DNA from: CBDESN01 sp965242495
GTDB lineage: Bacteria > Pseudomonadota > Alphaproteobacteria > MPNO01
NCBI GenBank assembly: GCA_965242495.1
Contig: OZ251446.1
Span: 1,612,001 to 1,676,000, forward strand
DNA length: 64,000 nucleotides
Direction: 5' to 3'
The position numbers and the translations under genes were made by a program. Below, piece after piece: positions 43,212-51,609 of this stretch (within the stretch, counting starts at the first letter, position 1; each line of letters starts with the position of its first letter). Under the pieces are notes generated by a model that saw only the letters and a program-made list of their open reading frames with translations, ran no database searches and was not told the origin of the DNA.

Positions 43212-44411
43212 GTGGGCGGCGCGGCGACGGAGGCCGGCGCGCCGGTCCGGCTCGGCATCGCCGGGCTGGGCCTCGCCGGGTCGATGATGATCCGGGCCGC
43301 CGCGATCCACCCGCGCATCCGGCTATGCGCCGCGGCCGACCCGCTGGAGGGCCCGCGCGCCGCGTTCGCCGCCGATTTCGGGGCGCCGGCCTACGCCGAA
43401 TTCCGCGCCCTGTGCGAGGATCGGGAGGTCGAGGCGATCTACGTCGCCTCGCCGCACGAGCTGCACGCCGCCCAGGCGATCCTCGCCCTCCAACGCGGCA
43501 AGCACGTCCTGGTCGAGAAGCCGATGGCGCTGACCCTGGAGGATTGCGACCGGGTGATCGCCGCCGCGGACCGCGCCGGCGGCCGGCTGCTGGTCGGCCA
43601 CACCCACGCCTACGACCCGAACGTCCGCTTCGTCCGCGCGCTGCTGAAGCGGGGCGAGCTGGGGCGGTTGGGGATGATTCTCACCTTCAACTACAACGAC
43701 TTCCTCTACCGGCCGCGACGGCCGGAAGAGCTCGACGCCGCGCGCGGCGGCGGCGTCGCCTTCAACCAGGTCACCCATCAGATCGAGATCCTGCGCCTGC
43801 TCGGCGGCGGGCTGGTGCGCAGCGTCCGCGCGAATCTGGGCGCGCTCGACCCCGACCGCCCGACCGAGGGCAACTGCATGGCGTTGCTCGAGTTCGAGGA
43901 CGGCGCCGCGGCGTCCCTCGCCTTCAGCGCCTATGACGGCTTCGACAGCGACGAGTTCTGCGATTGGGCCGCCGAGGGCGGCGGCCGCAAGACGCCGGGG
44001 CGCCACGGCGCGATGCGCCGCCGGCTGCGGCGGGCGCCGGACGAGGAGGCGGCGCGCCAGGCGGAGAACGGCTATGGCGGGACGAAACTGCCGACGGCGC
44101 AGCCGCATCTGCCGCATTTCGGCGTCCTGATCGTCACCTGCGAGCGCGGCGACGTCCGCCTGTCGCCGGACGGGGTGTTGGTCTACGGGCGGGAGGGACG
44201 CCGCGAACTGCCGGTTCCGCGCGGCGCCGGGCGGCCGGGGCATGGCGACGCCCTGGACGCGCTATGCGCCGCGGCGCGGGAGGGGAAGCGGGATTTCCGC
44301 GACGCGCGCTGGGGCAAGGCGACGCTGGAGGTCGCGCTCGCCATCCGGCGGTCCGCCCGCGAACGCCGCGAGATCCGGCTCGCCCACCAGACGCCGGCGG
44401 ACGACGACTGA
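43212..44411 (+). CDS. Gfo/Idh/MocA-family dehydrogenase
   Basis: A 399-residue NAD(P)-dependent oxidoreductase. The Rossmann motif GIAGLGLAGSM lies near residues 14-24, and the conserved EKPMALTLEDCDRVI segment lies near 96-110. A substrate-domain motif (HTHAYDPNVRFVR) follows. It starts with GTG eight bases after the dioxygenase beta gene. In phthalate pathways, the cis-dihydrodiol dehydrogenase is a member of this family, so oxidation of the diol made by the upstream dioxygenase is a sensible inference. Confidence 0.88.
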   Translation: MGGAATEAGAPVRLGIAGLGLAGSMMIRAAAIHPRIRLCAAADPLEGPRAAFAADFGAPAYAEFRALCEDREVEAIYVASPHELHAAQAILALQRGKHVLVEKPMALTLEDCDRVIAAADRAGGRLLVGHTHAYDPNVRFVRALLKRGELGRLGMILTFNYNDFLYRPRRPEELDAARGGGVAFNQVTHQIEILRLLGGGLVRSVRANLGALDPDRPTEGNCMALLEFEDGAAASLAFSAYDGFDSDEFCDWAAEGGGRKTPGRHGAMRRRLRRAPDEEAARQAENGYGGTKLPTAQPHLPHFGVLIVTCERGDVRLSPDGVLVYGREGRRELPVPRGAGRPGHGDALDALCAAAREGKRDFRDARWGKATLEVALAIRRSARERREIRLAHQTPADDD

Positions 44412-44424
44412 TCCCGCCCCGGCG

Positions 44425-44904
44425 TCACTCCGCCGGGACGAGCTCCCGCTCCGCCGCCTCGTCGCCTTCCGCCCTGGCCTGCACGTCCTTGACCGCGCCG
44501 CGCCAGCCGAGATGGGTCACGTCGACGATGACGTGGTTCGGGTCGCGGAACTTCATCTCGTAGAAGGTGTCGGGCTCGTCCGCCTCCGGGCGTCCCATGA
44601 AGTAGCTCCCGCCGGCGTCCTCGATCTTCCGTTCGGCCTCGTCGAGGTCGTCCACCCAGAAGCCGAGATGGTGCAGCCCGACATAGTCCTTGCCGCGCTC
44701 GTCGACGCCGGGGACCTTGCCGGCCATTTCGTCGGTCTTGTATTTGAGCAGCGCGACGGTGATCACGCCGTCCGAGACGTAGACCCCCTGGGCGAGCTCG
44801 GAATCGGTCTCGCCGACGCGCTTCATGTCGAACGCCTCCTCGTAGAAGCGCGCCGTCTCCCACGGATCGGGAACCGACATCGCGACGTGCCGCAGCCTGG
44901 CCAT
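44425..44904 (-). CDS. VOC-family protein (glyoxalase/dioxygenase fold)
   Basis: A 159-residue single-unit vicinal-oxygen-chelate protein. LRHVAMSVPDP at the start and GLHHLGFWVDD in the middle are the two metal-site strands (His6 and the His pair near residue 78); a Glu in FYEMKFRDPNHV is the likely third ligand. A GGAGG ribosome site precedes the ATG. It is convergent with the dehydrogenase gene (13-bp gap). Possible roles are ring-cleavage dioxygenase, epimerase or lyase; context favours aromatic catabolism. Confidence 0.85.
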   Translation of the reverse strand: MARLRHVAMSVPDPWETARFYEEAFDMKRVGETDSELAQGVYVSDGVITVALLKYKTDEMAGKVPGVDERGKDYVGLHHLGFWVDDLDEAERKIEDAGGSYFMGRPEADEPDTFYEMKFRDPNHVIVDVTHLGWRGAVKDVQARAEGDEAAERELVPAE

Positions 44905-45016
44905 TCGATCGCCTCCATGATGGGCCTCCGGGTCGCCGCCAGCATAGCCCGCCGAAGGCGGGATGAACAGGATGGCGTCCGCCGGGGCCGCCGCAAATTT
45001 TGTTCGATATTTGTTC

Positions 45017-45045
45017 TTGACCTGGGGGCGCGCCCGCACTATATT
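45017..45045 (+). promoter_or_regulatory. Sigma70-type promoter P1
   Basis: TTGACC at 45017-45022 and TATATT at 45040-45045 with a 17-base spacer. The downstream sequence GGTCGAAAAGGCGAGAC is repeated after P2. Both lie in the divergent region between the VOC gene and the molybdenum hydroxylase operon and point to the latter. Confidence 0.65.
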
Positions 45046-45098
45046 CCCCAAGGTCGAAAAGGCGAGACGCCGCCTTGCCCTATGTTCTCGATTTGTGC

Positions 45099-45127
45099 TT
45101 GACATTGCGGAGCGCCTGTGCTATGAT
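45099..45127 (+). promoter_or_regulatory. Sigma70-type promoter P2
   Basis: TTGACA at 45099-45104 and TATGAT at 45122-45127, again 17 bases apart, close to the consensus. It is preceded by ATTTGTGC, like TATTTGTTC before P1, and followed by GGTCGAAAGGCGAGAC, so P1 and P2 look like an 82-bp tandem duplication that has diverged. The expected transcript start is near 45134. Confidence 0.7.
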
Positions 45128-45403
45128 CCTCCTCATGGTCGAAAGGCGAGACCGCGCCGCGGGACCGGGCGGGCCGGCGGCGCGCCGCCCTCCGGCGGAG
45201 GTTCATGGACCGCGTCCACCCGTTTCCCGGCGCGTTTTTTCCCTCTGCTTTTCGCCTGCTTTCGCCCTGCTTTCTGCGCGTTTTCACCCTGCTTTTTCCC
45301 TGGTGTTTCGGAGTAACCCGTTGATTTACAAGGAAACAGAAAAATTTTCGCCGGACTCCGCCGCGGCGGCTTCGGCGATGGCGGCCCGACCGGGAGTCCG
45401 GGC
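45128..45403 (+). promoter_or_regulatory. Long G-poor pyrimidine-rich leader
   Basis: About 270 bases between promoter P2 and the GTG of the hydroxylase gene. The part 45230-45310 is poor in G and rich in C and T, with CTGCTTT at 45245, 45256, 45267 and 45289, so an 11-base period. The last 70 bases are AT-rich for this genome (CGTTGATTTACAAGG region). Such a C-rich, unstructured leader would suit Rho-dependent control, but no known riboswitch is recognised. Confidence 0.4.
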
Positions 45404-47794
45404 GTGAGCGCCCATGACCGCGGCGGCGGGCGCAACCGGATCGTCGGCAGGCCGGTCAAGCGCGTCGAGGATCGCGCGCTGCTGACCGGCGCGGGGCGGT
45501 TCGTGGACGACCTCCGCTTTCCGGGGATGCTGCAAGCGGCGTTCGTCCGCAGCCCGCACCCGCATGCGCGGATCCGCGCCGTCGATCCCGCTTCCGCCCG
45601 CGCGGCGCCGGGCGTCCGCGCGGTGCTGACGCTGGCCGACCTCGCCCCCTCGCTGAGCGGCGAGCGCCTGCCGCTCGGCTTTCGCTCGGCCGCCCTGCCC
45701 GACGACGTCACCCCGTTCGTGCTCGCCAAGGACGAGGCGTGCTACGTCGGCGACCCGATCGCCATCGTCGTCGCCGACGACCGCTACGCCGCCGAGGACG
45801 CCGCGGCGCGGGTCGCGATCGACTACGAGCCGCTGCCCGCGGTGTCGGACTGCCGCGCCGCCCTCGCCGCCGATGCGCCGCCGGCGCGGCTCGGGCGCGA
45901 GAGCAACGCGCTCGTCGCCTTCGTCCAGGAATACGGCGACTGCCGGGCGGCGTTCGCCGAAGCGGCGCACGTGCTCGGCGTGTCGCTGAAGCAGCATCGG
46001 GGCGGCGCCCATCCGATCGAGGGGCGCGGCGCGGTGGCGCGGCCCGACGCGATGGAGGGGCGCCTCACGCTGTGGACCTCCACCCAGATGTCGCACGAGG
46101 CGCGGGCGGGGCTGGTGAAGCTGCTGGGCGGCGACGAGAACCGGATCCGCGTGATCGCCCCCGACGTGGGCGGCGGGTTCGGCTCGAAATACCTGCTCTA
46201 CGCCGAAGAGGTCGCGGTCGCGGTCGCGGCGACGCTTCTCGACCGCCCGGTCAAGTGGATCGAGGACCGCCGCGAGCACTTCACCGCCTCGATCCAGGAG
46301 CGCGACCAGTATTGGGACGTGGAAATCGCGACCGATGCGGCGGGCGCGGTTCTCGGCGTGCGCGGGACGATGATCCACGACCAGGGCGCCTATACGCCGC
46401 AGGGAATCAACCTGCCCTACAACGCCTCGACCGCGGTGCCGGGCCCCTACATGGTGCCGAACTACCGGCTGGAGGTGACGGTCGCCGAGACCAACAAGGT
46501 GCCGTCGATGCCGGTGCGCGGAGCCGGCTACCCGGAGGGGACGTTCGCGATGGAGCGCCTGCTCGACCGGGCGGCGACGGCGCTCGGCCTCGACCGCGCC
46601 GAGATCCGCCGCCGCAACCTGGTGCCGCCGGACCACATCCCCTACACGACGCCGCTCAAGACCCGCGCCGGGACGCCCGTCACCTGCGACAGCGGCGACT
46701 TCCCGCGCTGCCTGGAGATGGCCCTGGAGGCGGCCGACCGGGCCGGGTTCGACGCCCGCCGCGCCGCCGCCCGGCGCGCGGGGCGCCATCTCGGCTTCGG
46801 CGTCGCCAACGGCCTCAAGGGCACCGGGCGCGGGCCGTTCGAATCGGGCGTGGTGCGGATCGACCGGTCGGGCCGGGTCTCGGTGTTCACCGGCGCCGTC
46901 GCCATGGGCCAGGGCGCCCGGACGACGCTCGCCCAGGTCTGCGCCGAGCAGCTGGGCGTCGGCGTGGACGACGTGACGGTGGTCGCGGGCGACACTTCGA
47001 CGGTGGCGCTGGGCGTCGGCGGGTTCGCCAGCCGGCAGGCGGTGACCGCCGGCTCCTCGGTCCACCTGTCCGCGGTCCGCGTGCGCGAGAAGGCGCTGCG
47101 GATGGCGGCGCATCTGCTGGAGGCGGCGGCGGAGGACCTGGAGCTCGCCGACGGACATGTCCGGGTCGCCGGCGCGCCGGAACTGGCGATCTCGCTCCAG
47201 GCGGTGGCCGAAGCGGTCTCCGGCGTCCCGGGCTATTCGATCCCGGGCAATATCGAGCCCGGCCTGGAGGCGAACGAGACCTACATGCCGCCGGCCCTCA
47301 CCTACGCCAACAGCGCGCACGCCGTCGAGGTCGAGGTCGACGCCGAGACCGGCGCGGTGCGCATCGAGCGCTACGTCGTGGTCAGCGATTCGGGCCGGCT
47401 CATCAACCCGATGATCGTGGACGGGCAGATCCAGGGCGGCGTGGTCCACGGCATCGGCAACGGGCTGTTCGAGACGATGGGCTACGACGACGACGCGCAG
47501 CCGCAGACGGTGACGTTCGCGGACTATCTGCTGCCGACGGCCCCCTGCGTCCCGCCGGTCGAGATCCGCCACCACGTCTCGCCGTCGCCGTTGAACCCGC
47601 TGGGCGTCAAGGGCGTCGGCGAATGCGGCACGATCCCGGCGGCGGCGGCGATCGTCTCGGCGGTCGAACACGCGCTGGAGCCGTTCGGCGTCCGCCTCGC
47701 GGAAGCGCCGATCGCCCCGCCCCGAATCGTCGAGATCGTCCGCGCCGCAGGGCGGGCCAACGGAGCGGCGACCGGCCGGGAGGCAACCGCATGA
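45404..47794 (+). CDS. Molybdenum hydroxylase large subunit (xanthine dehydrogenase / CoxL-like family)
   Basis: A 796-residue Mo-binding subunit. Residues 10-130 form the hammerhead domain (GRPVKRVEDRALLTGAGRF start), and the loop GGGFGSKY and the catalytic GVKGVGECG (Glu740) are intact. The loop PSMPVRGAGYP lacks the CO-dehydrogenase Cys. It starts with GTG; no better start is near. The stop overlaps the aldehyde dehydrogenase start (ATGA), and a cupin follows, so the three form an operon under P1/P2. Hydroxylation of an aldehyde or N-heterocycle is likely. A FAD subunit gene is on the opposite strand at 49855. Confidence 0.9.
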   Translation: MSAHDRGGGRNRIVGRPVKRVEDRALLTGAGRFVDDLRFPGMLQAAFVRSPHPHARIRAVDPASARAAPGVRAVLTLADLAPSLSGERLPLGFRSAALPDDVTPFVLAKDEACYVGDPIAIVVADDRYAAEDAAARVAIDYEPLPAVSDCRAALAADAPPARLGRESNALVAFVQEYGDCRAAFAEAAHVLGVSLKQHRGGAHPIEGRGAVARPDAMEGRLTLWTSTQMSHEARAGLVKLLGGDENRIRVIAPDVGGGFGSKYLLYAEEVAVAVAATLLDRPVKWIEDRREHFTASIQERDQYWDVEIATDAAGAVLGVRGTMIHDQGAYTPQGINLPYNASTAVPGPYMVPNYRLEVTVAETNKVPSMPVRGAGYPEGTFAMERLLDRAATALGLDRAEIRRRNLVPPDHIPYTTPLKTRAGTPVTCDSGDFPRCLEMALEAADRAGFDARRAAARRAGRHLGFGVANGLKGTGRGPFESGVVRIDRSGRVSVFTGAVAMGQGARTTLAQVCAEQLGVGVDDVTVVAGDTSTVALGVGGFASRQAVTAGSSVHLSAVRVREKALRMAAHLLEAAAEDLELADGHVRVAGAPELAISLQAVAEAVSGVPGYSIPGNIEPGLEANETYMPPALTYANSAHAVEVEVDAETGAVRIERYVVVSDSGRLINPMIVDGQIQGGVVHGIGNGLFETMGYDDDAQPQTVTFADYLLPTAPCVPPVEIRHHVSPSPLNPLGVKGVGECGTIPAAAAIVSAVEHALEPFGVRLAEAPIAPPRIVEIVRAAGRANGAATGREATA

Positions 47795-49311
47795 CGAACG
47801 GAATCGCGCATCTCTACCCCTGGATCGGCGGGCGGGCGGACACCGCGGCGGGACGCCCGGTCTACGAGCTGGTCTCGCCGACGGACGGGCGCGTCGTCGC
47901 CGAGATCGTCGATTCGCCGGCCGAGACGATCGGCGCCGCGGTCGAGAACGCGCGCGCGGCGTTCCTCGCCAACCGGCGCGCGAGCATGGCGGCGCGCGCG
48001 GGCTGGCTGAGCGCGGCGGCGGCCGAGATCGAGGGCGCGCAGGGCGAGATCGTCGCCGCCCTGATGCGCGACGTCGGCAAGCCCAGGCGTCCGGCGGCGT
48101 TCGAGGCCGCGCGCAGCGCCCAGTTCGTCCGGCTCGTGGCCCAGGCGCTGCCGGCGATGGGCGGCGAGACGCCGCCGCTCGACGCCTCGCCGGCGGGAGC
48201 GGGCCGGTTCGGCTTCACCAGGCGCGTCCCCTATGGCGTGGTCGCGGCCATCACGCCGTTCAACGCGCCGGCGAACCTGCTGGCGCAGAAGGTCGCGCCG
48301 GCCCTCGCCATGGGCAACGCGGTCGTCGTCAAGCCGGCACCGCAAGGGGTGGACGTCGCGCTGATCATCGCCCGCGCCTTCCAGCGCGCCGGGCTTCCCG
48401 ACGGGCTGTTCAACGTCGTCCCCGGCGGGCGCGAGGCCGCGACCGCGCTGGCGGCGCATCCGCTGGCGGCTTTGATCACGCTGACCGGGAGCGTCGCCGC
48501 GGCGCGCGCGGTCGCCGCGGCCGCGGGACCGAAGCCGCTGGTCGCCGAGCTCGGCTCCAACGCGCCCAACATCGTCTGCGCCGACGCCGATCTGGAGGAC
48601 GCGGCGACGCGCATCGCGGCCTCGGCCTTCGAGGCGTCGGGCCAGCAATGCATCTCGGCCCAGCGCGTGATCGTCGAGGAGCCGGCGCTGGCGCGCTTCG
48701 CCGAACTGTTCGTCGCCGCCGCCGGGCGGCTCCGGGTCGGCGCGGCCGAGGACGAGGACGCCGCGATCGGCCCCATGGTCAGCGAAGCGGCGGCGGACCG
48801 CGTCCAGGCGATGATCGACGACGCGCTCGCCAAGGGCGCCCGGCTGGCGCTGGCGCCCGAGCGGTCGGGCGCGATCCTGGGACCCGCCATCGTCGTCGAT
48901 GCGCCGGCGGACGCGCGCCTGCTGCGCGAAGAGGTCTTCGGGCCGGTCGCGGTGGTGATCGCCGCCGCCGATCTCGACGACGCGCTGCGGATCGCCAACG
49001 ATTCCGAATTCGGCCTCCAGGGCGCCTGCTTCACGCGCAGCCTGGAGACGGCGTTCCGCGTGTCGGACGAGCTCGAGGTCGGCGCGCTGTGGATCAACGA
49101 CGGCAGCCGGTTCCGGCTCGACACCTACCCGTTCGGCGGCGTCGGCGCGAGCGGCTTCGGCCGCGAAGGCGTGCGCTATGCGATGGAGGAGATGTCGCAG
49201 GTCAAGTTCACCGGCATCCGTCTGGAGACGCCGCCGGACGGGGCCCTCGACAAGCGCGGCGCCGGGCCGCAGACTGCCGCGCCAACCGCAGCGACCGGAG
49301 GCCCGGCATGA
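47791..49311 (+). CDS. Aldehyde dehydrogenase family protein
   Basis: A 506-residue NAD(P)-dependent aldehyde dehydrogenase. Catalytic Cys287 lies in ASGQQCISAQ and the general base Glu253 in VAELGSNAPN. The cofactor region PFNAPANLLAQKVAPALAMG and the C-terminal YPFGGVGASGFGREG are typical. It overlaps the upstream hydroxylase gene and the downstream cupin gene by four bases each. It probably oxidises an aldehyde intermediate of the same pathway. Confidence 0.93.
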   Translation: MTNGIAHLYPWIGGRADTAAGRPVYELVSPTDGRVVAEIVDSPAETIGAAVENARAAFLANRRASMAARAGWLSAAAAEIEGAQGEIVAALMRDVGKPRRPAAFEAARSAQFVRLVAQALPAMGGETPPLDASPAGAGRFGFTRRVPYGVVAAITPFNAPANLLAQKVAPALAMGNAVVVKPAPQGVDVALIIARAFQRAGLPDGLFNVVPGGREAATALAAHPLAALITLTGSVAAARAVAAAAGPKPLVAELGSNAPNIVCADADLEDAATRIAASAFEASGQQCISAQRVIVEEPALARFAELFVAAAGRLRVGAAEDEDAAIGPMVSEAAADRVQAMIDDALAKGARLALAPERSGAILGPAIVVDAPADARLLREEVFGPVAVVIAAADLDDALRIANDSEFGLQGACFTRSLETAFRVSDELEVGALWINDGSRFRLDTYPFGGVGASGFGREGVRYAMEEMSQVKFTGIRLETPPDGALDKRGAGPQTAAPTAATGGPA

Positions 49312-49838
49312 GCGCGAACGCCGCGACCGCTACGTCCCTCGCCGACGAGCTGGACAAGCACGTCAAGACCTACGCCACGCGCAAGCCCAACTGGCAGGTG
49401 TTCGGGTTCGAGACCCAACTCGACCGGCGGTACGGCCGGGCGCAGCGCCGCTATCTCGGCACCAGCGGCAACGTGGACCACGGCGACCCGACGGCGCTGA
49501 TGGGCGAGCATTTCACGCTGACCATCATCACCATGCCGCCGGGGCACGTGCAGCCGATGCACCATCATCTCGACGCCGAGGAGGTGCTGTTCGTGCTGGA
49601 GGGCTCGCCCACCATCGTCTGGGAGCGGGACGGCGATACCGTCGCCCGCGAGCTCGGCCGCTGGGACATGGTCTACAACCCGACCGGCATCGCCCACGGC
49701 ATCCGCAACGACGGCGACCGGGAGTGCTCGTTCCAGGTCATGCTGGGCAGCCCGACCCCGGCGCGGCCGAACTACCAGGAGCCGGCGCTGGCGCGGCTCC
49801 AGGCGAGCGACAACTCGGACCTGGCGAACCGGCAGTAG
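49308..49838 (+). CDS. Cupin-domain protein
   Basis: A 176-residue single cupin. Metal-binding residues are expected in HVQPMHHHLDAEEVLFVLEG (two His and a Glu, cupin motif 1) and in GIAHGIRN (His, motif 2). The four-base ATGA overlap with the aldehyde dehydrogenase gene ties it to the operon. It could be a dioxygenase, isomerase or binding protein; sequence does not decide. Confidence 0.88.
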   Translation: MSANAATATSLADELDKHVKTYATRKPNWQVFGFETQLDRRYGRAQRRYLGTSGNVDHGDPTALMGEHFTLTIITMPPGHVQPMHHHLDAEEVLFVLEGSPTIVWERDGDTVARELGRWDMVYNPTGIAHGIRNDGDRECSFQVMLGSPTPARPNYQEPALARLQASDNSDLANRQ

Positions 49839-49854
49839 CGGCGCCCGGCGCCGG

Positions 49855-50721
49855 TCATCGCGGGCGCGTCTGTTCGAGCGCGCGCCGGGTCATCGCCGCC
49901 GCCAGATGGCGCCGGTAGGCGGCGTCGCCGTGGATGTCCTCGACCGGATCGATCCCGTCGGCGATCAGGGCCGCGGCCTCGGCGATCGGGCCGTCGCCGA
50001 TGTCGCGGCCGGCAAGCGCGGCCTCGGCGGCGGCGATTCGGGTCGGGCGGTTGGTCGCCCCGCCGATGCCGATCCGCGCCTCGCGCACGCGCGCGCCGTC
50101 CGCGCCGTCGTAGCGGACGACGGCGACGGCCATGCCGAGGGCGAAGTCGCCGGCGCGGCGGCTGAACTCGGCGAACCCGCAGCGCGTATCGGCGTCGAGC
50201 AGCGGCAGGCGGACCTCGGTGAGGATCTCGTCGGCGCGGAGATCGGTGGTGAGCGCAGTACGGAAGAAGTCTCCGGCGGCGACGACCCGCTCGCCGCCTT
50301 GGCGGCGGAGCGTCAGCCCGGCCCCGAGCGCCGCGGCCACGACGCACCATTCGGCGGCGGGGTCGGCATGGGCGAGGCTGCCGGCGAAGGTGCCGCGCAC
50401 CCGGATCGGCAGATGGGCCACGAAGCGCACGACCCGGGCGAGGAAGGCGCCGAGCGGGTTCCCCGTCGCCGGCCGGTGGAAGGCGCTGTGGCGGGCGAGG
50501 GCGCCGATCCGCAGGCAGCCGTCCCTCTCGTCGATATAGGCGAGCTCGTCCACCCCGTTGATGTCGATCAGGGCCGCCGGCCGCGCCAGGCGGAAGTTCA
50601 TCGCCGGCACCAGGCTCTGGCCGCCGGCGAGGATCTTGCCGTCGTCGCCGTACTCGGCCAGCAGCCCGACCGTCTCGGCGAGGGTCCGGGGCGCGTGGTA
50701 GTCGAAGGAGGCGGGCTTCAT
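49855..50721 (-). CDS. FAD-binding subunit of molybdenum hydroxylase (CoxM-like)
   Basis: A 288-residue FAD-binding protein of the xanthine dehydrogenase / CO dehydrogenase medium-subunit family. The FAD motifs ILAGGQSLVPAMNFR (about 30-44) and GTFAGSLAHADPAAE (about 108-122) are present, followed by the CO-dehydrogenase flavoprotein C-terminal domain. It is convergent with the hydroxylase - aldehyde dehydrogenase - cupin operon (16-bp gap), so it is not co-transcribed with any large subunit. It may serve several of the three large subunits here. No [2Fe-2S] subunit gene is found in the window. Confidence 0.92.
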   Translation of the reverse strand: MKPASFDYHAPRTLAETVGLLAEYGDDGKILAGGQSLVPAMNFRLARPAALIDINGVDELAYIDERDGCLRIGALARHSAFHRPATGNPLGAFLARVVRFVAHLPIRVRGTFAGSLAHADPAAEWCVVAAALGAGLTLRRQGGERVVAAGDFFRTALTTDLRADEILTEVRLPLLDADTRCGFAEFSRRAGDFALGMAVAVVRYDGADGARVREARIGIGGATNRPTRIAAAEAALAGRDIGDGPIAEAAALIADGIDPVEDIHGDAAYRRHLAAAMTRRALEQTRPR

Positions 50722-50841
50722 GTCGGGGCGGTCGGGCGAGGCTTACGGCGGGCGGGAAAGACCCTATCATACGGGGCCGGGGCGGCCGGCGCGAACATGC
50801 GTCGCGACGCGGGCCCCCGGGGGAGGGGGAGGGAGGACGCC

Positions 50842-51609
50842 ATGCGAGCCTACGTCTACGGCGAGAGGCGCGAACTGCCGGCGGGCTTCGAGGAGTTCGC
50901 CGACCGCGCGCGGACGGCCGTGATCTCGATCGACATGCATCAGGGCCATCTGGCCGACGACCCGGACTGCCCCTGCCCGGCGCCGCGCGCGCGGGAGATC
51001 GTGGCCCCGATCGACGCCTTCCACGACCGGGCGCGGGCGATGGGCGTTCCGATCGTCCATGTTCGCACCGTGCTGCGGGCGGGCGGCGTCGACGACGTGG
51101 CCGGGCGCAAGTCCGCCTGGCGCCTCGTGTTCCCGCTCTATGTCGGCGACATCCCCAACGCCGACGCCCACAACATCGAGGGCTCGCGCTGGATCGAATT
51201 CGCGACCCGGGTGGAGCCGGACGACCTGATCGTCGAGTCGAAGAAGCGTCTGTCGGTATTCTATCCGACCGACCTCGACTTCCTGCTCCGCAACATGGAG
51301 GCGCGCACGGTCGTCCTCGACGGCGGCTTCACCGATTGCTGCGTGCTGAACGCGGCGTTCGACGCCGGCAACCGGGACTACCGGGTGGTGGTGCTCCGCG
51401 ACCTGGTGCGCGGCACCAACGAGGAGATGGAAGACGCGGCGCTCAAGATGGTGTCGCTGCATACCGGGCTGGTCATGGACTCGGCCGACCTCCTCGCCGC
51501 CTGGGGCGGCGCGGACGAAGCCGCCGGCGAGGCGGCGGGGCGGCGTCACTCCACCGCGCGCAGGCGCCCGTCGATGCGGGGCGCGACCGACCCCCTGTCG
51601 GCGACGTAG
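50842..51609 (+). CDS. Isochorismatase-like cysteine hydrolase
   Basis: A 255-residue enzyme of the isochorismatase-like family (nicotinamidase, N-carbamoylsarcosine amidase, biuret hydrolase). The catalytic triad is probably Asp31 (ISIDMHQ), a Lys in VESKKRLSVF, and Cys167 (TDCCV). A GGGAGGA ribosome site precedes the ATG. The last 64 bp overlap the end of the convergent nucleotidase gene; the tail after about residue 230 is poorly conserved looking. Amide or carbamoyl hydrolysis is the most likely reaction. Confidence 0.88.
   Translation: MRAYVYGERRELPAGFEEFADRARTAVISIDMHQGHLADDPDCPCPAPRAREIVAPIDAFHDRARAMGVPIVHVRTVLRAGGVDDVAGRKSAWRLVFPLYVGDIPNADAHNIEGSRWIEFATRVEPDDLIVESKKRLSVFYPTDLDFLLRNMEARTVVLDGGFTDCCVLNAAFDAGNRDYRVVVLRDLVRGTNEEMEDAALKMVSLHTGLVMDSADLLAAWGGADEAAGEAAGRRHSTARRRPSMRGATDPLSAT

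Noticed and set aside
51546..51609. 64-bp overlap of the convergent isochorismatase and nucleotidase genes as a sign of wrong calls
   Set aside because: Both proteins have clear domains to near their ends; a short convergent overlap is common in GC-rich genomes.
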